Shown here: one piece after another, positions 9,913-19,375 of the stretch
Position numbering within the stretch: position 1 is the stretch's first letter
How the letters are laid out: every line of letters begins with the position of its first letter
Notes under the pieces: model-generated
The model's database searches: none
Seen by the model: the letters and a program-made list of their open reading frames with translations, nothing else
Told to the model about the DNA's origin: nothing
Origin: Flavobacteriales bacterium UBA6772
GTDB taxonomy: Bacteria; Bacteroidota; Bacteroidia; Flavobacteriales; Flavobacteriaceae
Reading direction: 5' to 3'
Assembly: GCA_905181765.1 (NCBI GenBank)
Contig: CAJIYW010000005.1
Location: forward strand, 1 to 64,000
DNA: 64,000 nucleotides
Program-made: the position numbers and the translations under genes

Positions 9913-10638
9913 ATACCGTTACTGTAAATGATGCAAGCATATGCTCTAATGGAATAGCAACAGTAGTTGCAACACCATCACCTGCAGGATCCTATTCTTA
10001 TACTTGGATTGTTCCAGAAGGTGTAAACAATCCTGGTAATGTTCAGAGTTTTTCCACATCTATAGAAGGGGATTATAGCGTATCTATCAGTAAGAATAAT
10101 TATTTGTGTAATACGGATTTTGAAGATAATCAAATAGTTGATTCAGGAAATTATATAATTGTAAATCAAGACTCTGTTCCTTGTTGGGAAACTACCGCTA
10201 GTGATTCTAGAATTGAAGTTTGGGGTGATGGATTTTTGGGATTTGACGCCTATTCAGGAAATCAATTTATAGAGTTAAATGCCAATATGCGATCTACATT
10301 ATTTCAAAATTTTGAAAGAATTCCGGGTTCTTCGGCACTAATTTCTTTTGCTCATAGAGGAAGAGATTCTGGGGCAGATGACATAATGGAGGTTGAAATT
10401 GGTCCCATTGGTGGCCCTTACACAAACTTAGGTTCGTTTTCAGACGGCACAGATGCATGGGGGTATTACAGTTTAGAGTATATTTTCCCTGATGGTGAAA
10501 CAAACTATACAATTCGTTTTAAGTCTATCCAACCATCAGGATCATTAGGTAATTTTTTAGATGCCATAAGTGTAGTTTTTCCTTCCAGTATTTCAAGTGA
10601 AATAGCTACGGGTAATGTGAGCATAATTACTGATATCA

Positions 10639-11448
10639 TTCCAACCTTCACTCAAGTAGACCCTATTTGTAGCGGCAATGTTTTAGATCCATTACCCCTT
10701 ACATCGGATAACGGGATTACAGGAACCTGGTTACCAGCAATTGACAATACTGCAACGAGGACATATACTTTTACACCAGATATCACACAACTGGGTCAAG
10801 CTTGTGCGGTCAATGAAACGATGACGATTACGGTGAATCCAATAATTACACCAATCTTCACGCAAGTAGACCCTATTTGTAATGGAGATGTTTTAGTGGC
10901 ATTGCCAACTACATCAAATAACAATATTACAGGAACCTGGTCACCAGCAATCAACAATACTGCAACTACGATATATACTTTTACTTCAGACACCACACAA
11001 TCGGGTCAAGCTTGTGCGGTCAATGAAACGATGACAATCACGGTGAATCCATTGATTACTCCAACCTTCAGTCAAGTAGCTGCTATCTGTAATGGAGATG
11101 TTTTAGCAGCATTGCCAACTACATCGAATAACAACATTACAGGAACCTGGTTACCAGCAATCAACAATACTTCAACTACCACCTATACTTTTTCACCAGA
11201 TGCATCAGAGACCTGTGTGGTCAATGAAACGATGACGATCACGGTGAATCCAGTAATTACCCCAACCTTCACGCAAGTAGCTGCTATTTTTAATGGGGAA
11301 ACCTTAGCGGCATTGCCAACTACATCGAACAATAACGTAATAGGAACTTGGGCACCAGTAATCAACAATACGGAAACAACCACCTATACATTTACACCTG
11401 ATGCGACAGAGACCTGTGCAATCAATCAAACCATGGTAATAACGGTAA
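10639..11448 (+). repeat. Adhesin repeat block 2, four Ig-like units
   Basis: Four further units of about 200-210 bases. The first two copy units 2 and 4 of block 1 almost exactly (ICSGNVLDPLPLTSDNG, then the ITPIFTQVDP version), and the last copies unit 5. This suggests block 2 arose by duplicating block 1. Confidence 0.8.
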
Positions 11449-12207
11449 CACAATCAGCTTGTGTAGGATCCTCAGGAAATCAACTAGTTAACCCCTCTTT
11501 TGAAGTGCCTTCAGTAACTAATATTGGAAATAATTTCCTAACATGGCCAATAAATGGTTGGAATGGAGTTGGATCAGCTCCAAATTTTGTAAAAGTTGAT
11601 GGCGTTGCAGGTCAAGGTGGTCCGATAAGTGCACAGGAGGGCGTTCAATATTTAGATATTGTAGATGGGTCAGCAGATTTTTATCAAGAATTTGACTTTG
11701 AGTGCAATACACAAGTATTCTTTTCTGGTTATTTTTCCGTTCGTGATGGCCAGACTTCTACAGGAAGAATTGATATATTACGCGTTAATAGCGATAATAC
11801 CACCGATATTGTTGCTTTTTCAAACCAGTTAAATATGCCATCTACTGCTAATATATGGTATTTAGCTTCAGGGGATGCTGTATTACCGGCAGGCACGTAT
11901 AGATTTCAAATCAGTATGGGTAACTACTCTAATTTTGACAGTGCTTGTTTTTCTTTTGACTATCCAAATATTGATACTGGTTCGTATGATCCATTATGCG
12001 AAAGTAGCAGTAGTATTACACTTACAGGTACCCCAACTGATAGTCTTGGTACTTGGGCTGGCAATGGTGTCGTTGATAATGGTGACGGAACAGCAAGTTT
12101 TAATCCATCCGGGTTAGGCGGAACTGCTGTAACTGTAACTTATTCTCATTTCAATGCTTCAGGTTTCGGTTGTTCTCAAAGCACTAATATTAGCGTGAAT
12201 CTAAATA

Positions 12208-14470
12208 CTCCAACATTCAGTCAAGTAGATGCTATTTGTAATGGAGATGCTTTTAGCAGCATTGCCCACTACATCGAATAACGGCATTACTAGGAACCTG
12301 GTCACCAGCGATCAACAATACTGCAACTACGATATATACTTTTACTCCAGACACCACACAATCGGGTCAAGCTTGTGCGGTCAATGAAACGATGACGATT
12401 ACAGTGAATCCATTGATTACACCAACCTTCACTCAAGTAGACCCTATTTGTAATGGAGATGTTTTAGCATTACCTACTACATCGAATAACGGCATTACAG
12501 GAACCTGGTCACCAGCGATCAACAACACTGCAACTACGCTATATACTTTTACTTCAGACACCACACAATCGGGTCAAGCTTGTGCGGTCAATGAAACGAT
12601 GACAATTACAGTGAATCCATTGATTATACCAACCTTCAGTCAAGTAGATGCTATTTGTAATGGAGATTTTTTAGCAGCATTGCCCACTACATCGAATAAC
12701 GACATTATAGGAACCTGGTCACCAGCGATCAACAATACTGCAACTACGATATATACTTTTACTTCAGACACCACACAATCGGGTCAAGCTTGTGCGGTCA
12801 ATGAAACGATGACAATTACAGTGAATCCATTGATTACACCAACCTTCACTCAAGTAGACGCTATTTGTAATGGAGATGTTTTAGGCATTACCTACTACAT
12901 CGAATAACGGAGTTACAGGAACCTGGTCACCAGCAATCGACAACACTGCAACTACGATATATACTTTTACTTCAGACACCACACAATCGGGTCAAGCTTG
13001 TGCGGTCAATGAAACGATGACGATTACGGTGAATCCATTAATTCCACCAACCTTCACTCAAGTAGACTCCTATTTGTAATGGAGATTTTTTAGCAGCATT
13101 GCCAACTACATCGAATAACGGAGTTACAGGAACCTGGTCACCAGCGATCAACAACACTGCAACTACGATATATACTTTTACTTCAGACACCACACAATCG
13201 GGTCAAGCTTGTGCGGTCAATGAAACCATGACAATTACAGTGAATCCATTGATTACTACCAACCTTCAGTCAAGTAGATGCTATTTGTAATGGAGATTTT
13301 TTAGCAGCATTACCCACTACATCGAATAACGGAGTTACAGGAACCTGGTCACCAGCGATCGACAACACTGCAACTACGATATATACTTTTACTTCAGATA
13401 CTACACAATCGGGTCAAGCTTGTGCGGTCAATGAAACGATGACGATTACAGTGAATCCATTGATTACACCAACCTTCACTCAAGTAGACCCTATTTGTAA
13501 TGGAGATGTTTTAGCATTACCTACTACTTCGAATAACGGAGTTACAGGAACCTGGTCACCAGCAATCAACAACACTGCAACTACGATATATACTTTTACT
13601 TCAGACACCACACAATCGGGTCAAGCTTGTGCGGTCAATGAAACGATGACGATTACAGTGAATCCATTGATTACACCAACCTTCACTCAAGTAGATGCTA
13701 TTTGTAATGGAGATTTTTTAGCAGCATTGCCCACTACATCGAATAACGGAGTTACAGGAACCTGGTCACCAGCGATCAACAACACTGCAACTACGATATA
13801 TACTTTTACTTCAGACACCACACAATCGGGTCAAGCTTGTGCGGTCAATGAAACCATGACAATTACGGTGAATCCACTAATTCCACCAACCTTCAGTCAA
13901 GTAGATGCTATTTGTAATGGAGATTTTTTAGCAGCATTACCCACTACATCGAATAACGGAGTTACAGGAACCTGGTCACCAGCAATTGACAATACTGCAA
14001 CTACGATATATACTTTTACTTCAGACACCACACAATCGGGTCAAGCTTGTGCGGTCAATGAAACCATGACAATTACAGTGAATCCATTGATTATACCAAC
14101 CTTCACTCAAGTAGACCCTATTTGTAATGGAGATGTTTTAGCATTACCTACTACTTCGAATAACGGAGTTACAGGAACCTGGTCACCAGCGATCAACAAC
14201 ACTGCAACTACGATATATACTTTTACTTCAGACACCACACAATCGGGTCAAGCTTGTGCGGTCAATGAAACGATGACGATTACAGTGAATCCATTGATTA
14301 CTCCAACCTTCAGTCGAGTAGATGCTATTTGTAATGGAGATTTTTTAGCAGCACTGCCAACTACATCGAATAACGGAGTTACAGGAACCTGGTCACCAGC
14401 AATCGACAATACGCGAACCACCACCTATACTTTTACTCCAGATACGTTAGAGACCTGTGCTGATTTAATG
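12208..14470 (+). repeat. Adhesin repeat block 3, eleven nearly identical units
   Basis: Eleven units with a period of about 209 bases and very high identity. Two flavours mix: VDPICNGDVLALPTTSNNG and VDAICNGDFLAALPTTSNNG. The first flavour recurs at about 12445, 13489 and 14116, the last two 627 bases (three units) apart, so larger steps of amplification are likely. Five of the gene's seven frame breaks fall here. Confidence 0.85.
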
Positions 14471-15163
14471 ACATTAGAAATTGTTGTTAATAATATTGTA
14501 AATTCCATAAATAGTATTAGAGTTCAAGTAAATTTGGTTTCTTCTTCTTTTGGTGATAATCAATCAATAGAGGTAATTGCTTCAGGTGGTAACGCTCCTT
14601 ATGAATATAGATTAGAAAATGGATCTTGGCAAGACAGCCCTGTTTTTAATAATATAACAGATTGTTTTTATGTAGTTTTCGTTCGTGAGAAAACAGCTTG
14701 CAAGAATCAACCAGTAACTTCTGTTCAATTTATAAATCACCCTGTTTTTTTTACACCTAATAATGATGGTTTCAACGATATTTGGAATATTACAGGTGTA
14801 GAAGAGAAATCAGAAGCTCAAATAACTATTTATGATAGGTATGGGCGAATTATAAATATTCACAAACCTAATAGCAATGGCGATGGTTGGGACGGTTTAT
14901 ATAATGGTCGTAAAATGCCGTCGACTGATTATTGGTTTACAATTGAATATATTGATACAGAAAACACCCCTAGAGTTTATAGATCACACTTCTCATTAAT
15001 TCGCTAAGTTCCTAAAAGCTAAAAATTAATTTTTCCTTTTCTAATAAGAATCGGAATAAAAGAGGTTTCTTACTTTTTTTAAAAATTTAAATACACTTTT
15101 TTTATTAGAAATAGTTTTTTTTAAATTTTTATACATAAGATTTCTATGCATCATAAAATTATG

Positions 15164-15171
15164 TATCTTTG
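15164..15171 (+). promoter_or_regulatory. Candidate -7 element TATCTTTG for the padR operon
   Basis: TATCTTTG matches the TAnnTTTG consensus and lies 62 bases before the padR ATG. Confidence 0.5.
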
Positions 15172-15233
15172 ACAAGATTGCTTTTGTCATTACGGTAAAG
15201 TGTGACAAATAAATAAACGATTACACATCAAAA

Positions 15234-15572
15234 ATGGGAAATCAGAAATTATACAAAGGTTCTTTGCAAACCATTATTTTAAAGCTATTAGAAAGTAATG
15301 ATAAAATGTACGGTTATGAAATTACGCAAAAAGTAAAAGAACTCACAAAAGGCGAATTGCAAATAACAGAAGGCGCATTATACCCAGCTTTGCACAAATT
15401 AGAAGCAGATGGCTTGTTAGATGTAGAGGTTGCAAAAGTTGGAAATAGATTACGAAAGTATTATAAACTTACAGAAATCGGAACCAAAGAAACCACCAAT
15501 AAGTTAGAAGAAATGCAAGAGTTCTTAAGAACAATGCAACATTTAGTGAACCCTAAATTTAGTTTGGAGTAA
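15234..15572 (+). CDS. PadR-family transcriptional regulator
   Basis: 112 residues, a normal short PadR protein. The winged helix covers about 5-85: LKLLESNDKMYGYEITQKV, then LQITEGALYPALHKLEADGLL, then a wing with RLRKYYKLTEIG. The last 25 residues form the dimer helix. PadR proteins usually repress the operon they head. Here the following genes encode an ABC exporter and small membrane proteins, so ligand-relieved repression of that exporter is the likely role. Intact, with 13 bases to the next gene. Confidence 0.92.
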   Translation: MGNQKLYKGSLQTIILKLLESNDKMYGYEITQKVKELTKGELQITEGALYPALHKLEADGLLDVEVAKVGNRLRKYYKLTEIGTKETTNKLEEMQEFLRTMQHLVNPKFSLE

Positions 15573-15585
15573 GATTTTATACGCT

Positions 15586-16239
15586 ATGGAAATTACAACA
15601 AAACAAATACAGCAAGTAGAAACCTATCTTGATAAAAAAAACTTTGATTTTATTGATTTAAAAGTAGAAGTTTTAGATCATATGATTTCTGATATTGAAA
15701 GCTTTTTGGATAAAAAGTATTCTTTTGAGAATGCTTTTAAAATAACTATTTTAAAATGGGAAAAACATTTTAAAGAGACGTCGTATTTTTATTTTGGTTT
15801 TCAATATCACGAATCTAAGATTGTAGTAAAAAAAGCCATCAAAATGTTTAAGCCTTTTTACTTTTTATATTTAGCAGCATATATTTTACCAGTTGCTTTT
15901 TTAAAATTAGTTCCAATAAAGGTAGCAGAAGATACTGCAAGCTTTATAAACGGTTTTTTAGTATCATCTGCCTCTTTTCTGTTGGCTTACCTTTTCATAA
16001 TCGTTATAAAAACGAAACTATCCAAAGTAAAAACAACCTATCGTTTTATTATAAAAACACAGTATTTAAGCGTTGTCCTTTTGGTATTAGGAGTATTTCT
16101 TGGTGCTGTTTTTAATGATGAAGGAGAAATGAATGCGGTTTCTACAGGTTTTACAAGTGGCGGTTTTGCAGTCGTTTTTATTTGTCACTATTTTTTTAAG
16201 AAACACGAAGAAGCCATTAAAAAGTATAAAGTTTTGTAG
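15586..16239 (+). CDS. Membrane protein of the PadR/ABC operon, unknown function
   Basis: 217 residues. A soluble N-terminal part of about 85 residues (with LKVEVLDHMISDIESFLDKK) is followed by four predicted membrane segments at roughly 90-110, 125-147, 160-180 and 188-205. The N-terminal part is shared with the next, broken gene (TELVDHLANDIES), so the two are paralogues. Position in the operon suggests a role near the exporter. I know no function for this family. Confidence 0.75.
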   Translation: MEITTKQIQQVETYLDKKNFDFIDLKVEVLDHMISDIESFLDKKYSFENAFKITILKWEKHFKETSYFYFGFQYHESKIVVKKAIKMFKPFYFLYLAAYILPVAFLKLVPIKVAEDTASFINGFLVSSASFLLAYLFIIVIKTKLSKVKTTYRFIIKTQYLSVVLLVLGVFLGAVFNDEGEMNAVSTGFTSGGFAVVFICHYFFKKHEEAIKKYKVL

Positions 16240-16241
16240 CT

Positions 16242-16947
16242 ATGAAACTAACAGAAATTCATATACAAGAACTCTACACATTCACAAGAAAACATTTTGT
16301 GTATCATTATGATGTGCAAACAGAATTGGTAGATCATTTAGCAAATGATATAGAAAGTCTTGGGTAGAACACCAAACTTATCATTCCAAGAAGCTCGTGA
16401 CAAATCCTTTAAAAAGTTTGGTATTTTTGGTTTTATGGATGTTATAGATGCCAAACAAAAACAAATGTCTAAGCGGTACCGTAAAATAATATGGCGCTTT
16501 TTTAAAGAGTGGTTCACAATGCCAAAGCTGCTAACAACAGGGGCTATTTTTTCATAATATATTTATCTTTTAAAGATTCCATATTCAGAATATATTTTAT
16601 TAGGCTCTCTTTTTATATTGGTTATTTATGATTTGATATTTCAGTATAAAAACAGAAAAAAGGAACAAAAGAAAGAAAAAAGCAAAGAGAAAACTTTCTT
16701 ACTAGAAGCTATGATTGGCGATACTAGAAATTTTTTTACAGGTTATACATTTATAAACAGTTTAAACTTTATAAATATTACAGAGGTTAGTTTTAGTAGT
16801 CTAGAAATGCATTGGTTGTTACTTATTTCATTTTCTACTACTTTAATAATTATTCTCTTTTATGTAACAAGGTATTTAATCCCACAAAGAGCAGAAGAAT
16901 TGCTACAAGAAACTTACCCAGAATATAAACTTTCGAAAAGTTTGTAA
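16242..16947 (+). pseudogene. Broken paralogue of the preceding membrane protein
   Basis: The ATG at 16242 begins MKLTEIHIQELYTFTRKHF and the frame ends after DIESLG. A T missing near 16359-16361 and a C missing near 16371-16373 would restore SLWVEHPNLSFQEARDKS. Further on a TAA at 16555-16557 interrupts the same frame before IPYSEYILLGSLF. Three lesions within about 200 bases would have to be repaired to give a product of about 235 residues. The membrane segments after 16560 and at the end remain recognisable. Confidence 0.75.
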
Positions 16948-16996
16948 CATTATACTTAAAACGAATACTAATTTTTAAACCAAACGAATTAAAACT

Positions 16997-18460
16997 ATGA
17001 TTTCACATTTTTTAAAATTAGAATGGAAACAGTTTTTCCGCTCCTCATATTGGCAAAAAGGGATTGCTATAAAAATACTAATGGCTTTTTTAGCGCTTTA
17101 CTTTATAGTCGCTTTTTTAGCGGTTGGTGTGGGTGGTTATTTCATTCTTAAAAAACAGTTTCCAGAACAAGACCCGCTTCAAATTGTGAACTCTTACTTA
17201 TTGTATGCCGTTTTAGGAGATTTAATATTTAGATACTTCATGCAGAAACTACCCGTCATGAACATTAAACCTTTGTTAACCTTGCCCATTAAAAAAAGTA
17301 AGATTGTTCATTTTATTTTGGTAAAATCGTCTTGCTCATTTTTTAATATCATGAGTTTGTTTTTTTACATTCCATTTGCAATTATTTTAATCAAAGAAGG
17401 ATACGACATTGCAGGAGTTTTAGGTTGGCTATTTGCTATGATATTATTGGTGCAATCTTCAAATTTCTTAAACTTTTTAATCAATAAAAATTCAGTTGCT
17501 TTAGGTGTTTTGGTCGCTTTAGTTGCATTAGGCTATGCTGTTCAGTATTTTCAAGTTTTTAATTTACCAGGATTTATTGGCACAGGTTTCGATTTTGTAT
17601 ATGAAAACCCAATTACAGTTCTTCTTTTTACAGCTGTTTTAGGGTCACTTTATATAGTTAATTACAACCAATTACGAAATGAGGTGTACTTAGATGCGCT
17701 GATATCAGAAAAAACAGAAGAAGTAGTCGCATCAGATTTATCTTTTACGGAGAGATTAGGAGATTTAGCCCCTTTTATAAAAAATGATTTGCGTTTAATG
17801 TGGCGAAATAAACGAACAAAATCGTTATTTGGATGTTGGCTTGGTTTGCTTTATGGTTTAATTTTTTACACAAATCCAACTTACGCTAAAAAGATTTAAT
17901 GTATGTTTTAGTTGGAATTTTTTCAACAGGAACGTTTTTAATTAATTTTGGTCAATTTATTCCGGCTTGGGACAGTAGTTACTACAACATGTTAATGAGT
18001 CAGAATTTTAAATATGAACGCTATTTAAAGTCGAAATTTACAATTATGACCATTAGTGTGGCACTTTTATTCGTCTTAGGAATACCTTATGTGTATTTCG
18101 GGTGGGATATTTTAGCGGTTCATTTTGCGGCTATGATTTACAATATTGGTGTAAACTCTCATGTAATTTTATACGGTGGAACTTTTAACAGAAAGAAAAT
18201 AAATTTAGATGAAAAAGCCGCTTTTAATTTTCAAGGAACAGGCGCTGTACAATGGTTAATAGGTTTGCCTTTAATGCTTTTGCCCATGGGAATTTTTGCG
18301 TTGATTAATTGGTTGGTAAATTTTGAAATTGCAACAATAATTCTGGGGGCTTTAGGCTTTGTGGGTATTGCTTTGCATAAAAAATTCATGGTAGCAATTA
18401 CTAAAAAAGTACATTACAAACAAATATGTTATGATTAACGCTTTTGGAAAAGAAGCATAG
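16997..18460 (+). pseudogene. DUF5687-family ABC permease, frameshifted twice
   Basis: 300 residues in the first frame and 179 in the second, together the length (about 487) of DUF5687 membrane proteins, the permease partners of flavobacterial ABC exporters. It opens with MISHFLKLEWKQFFRSSYWQKG. A base is missing within 17888-17896, after which MYVLVGIFSTGTFLINFGQF continues the family. An extra A at 18422-18424 turns the expected tail YVMINAFGKEA into ICYD. The two indels compensate, so the overall frame at the stop is restored. Confidence 0.75.
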
Positions 18461-18482
18461 TTTCAACTTAAAAGAAAACACA

Positions 18483-19179
18483 ATGATTACAATAGATACA
18501 ATATCAAAAAAATACGGAAAAGCAGAGGTTTTAAATGTCGCAAAATATTGAAATCCCAAAAGGACAAAGTTTCGGTTTGGTGGGCAATAATGGTGCAGGA
18601 AAAACCACATTATTCAACATTCTTTTAGACTTAATTAGGCCTACCACAGGTTTAATTACCAATAATAATATTGTGGTGAGCCAGAGTGAAGATTGGAAAA
18701 ATTTTACAGGTTCTTTTATTGATGAATCTTTTCTAATAGGGTATTTAACCGCAGAAGAGTATTTTCAGTTTATTGGAGATTTAAGAGGAATGAACAAAGC
18801 CGATGTTCAGAAATTCTTAGGACAGTTCTCTGATTTTTTTAATGATGAGATTATAGGAAAGAAAAAATATTTAAGAGATTTAAGCAAAGGAAATCAGAAA
18901 AAAGCAGGAATTGTGGCGGCATTAATGGGAAATCCGGAAGTGGTAATTTTAGACGAACCTTTTGCTAATTTAGATCCAACAACTCAGATTCGATTAAAGC
19001 AGATTATTAAAAACCTTACAGAAAACAAAGAAGTTACGGTTTTAGTTTCTAGCCATGATTTAACGCATGTAACCGAAGTCTGTGAGCGTATTGTAGTTTT
19101 AGACAAAGGAACTGTCGTAAAAGACATTCAAAAATCTGAAGAAACTTTAAAAGAATTGGAGCTTTACTTTTCAGTATAG
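18483..19179 (+). pseudogene. ABC transporter ATP-binding protein, one frameshift
   Basis: The natural start is ATG 18483 (MITIDTISKKYGKAEVLNV), but an extra C at 18539 shifts the frame to a quick stop. Removing it gives a 231-residue ATPase with Walker A GNNGAGKTT, signature LSKGNQKK, Walker B VVILDEPFANLDP and the switch His in VSSHDLTH. An ATG at 18535 could start a shortened product that keeps Walker A but lacks the first strands. It pairs with the DUF5687 permease as an exporter. Confidence 0.7.
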
Positions 19180-19221
19180 TTGGCATAAAACTACTATTGA
19201 ATAAGAGGTTTAGCTAGGAGC

Positions 19222-19287
19222 TGCGCTTATAAATTGTGTTATTTTTTTTTATTGAAAGGAAAAGAAAAAGACAATTTGTAAGCGCAT
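19222..19287. repeat. 16-bp inverted repeat with a 34-base purine/pyrimidine-biased spacer
   Basis: TGCGCTTATAAATTGT at 19222-19237 is matched by ACAATTTGTAAGCGCA at 19272-19287 with one mismatch. The spacer is T-rich, then A/G-rich. It lies in the 196-base gap between the ABC ATPase and sprE. It could be a large hairpin terminator for the operon or the ends of a small mobile remnant. Confidence 0.6.
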
Positions 19288-19375
19288 TTAATACAATCCT
19301 TATTTTATTGCTATTTTTACACTCCTATTTATACTATTTTCACAAGAAATTAGTTAGAGATAAGAGTTTTTATTT

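Larger units (their letters stand above)
7955..15007 (+). pseudogene. Giant T9SS-secreted lectin/Ig-repeat adhesin, interrupted by seven frameshifts
   Basis: Read across its frames this is one protein of about 2,350 residues. It has a signal peptide (MKTKILIFSLLLCICNLQISAQ), an L-type lectin domain (GADGMALVFKT, VEFDTWRNGD), about 20 Ig-like repeats in three blocks, two other extracellular domains (about 9910-10630 and 11450-12200), and a gliding-motility/T9SS type B C-terminal domain starting FFTPNNDGFNDIW. It should be exported by the type IX system and bind glycans or surfaces. The frame breaks are at A5 8096-8100 (one A short), near 8260 (one G short), and extra bases at 12250, 12291, about 12894, 13068 and 13257. 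Each repair restores the repeat or domain consensus exactly. Real decay, phase change or sequencing error are all possible. Confidence 0.85.

Noticed and set aside
8849..11712. Several minus-strand open frames opposite the adhesin repeats
   Set aside because: They recur with the repeat period, so they are a by-product of the repeated DNA.
8880..14470. CRISPR array
   Set aside because: The repeats are about 209 bases, coding and contiguous, without spacers.
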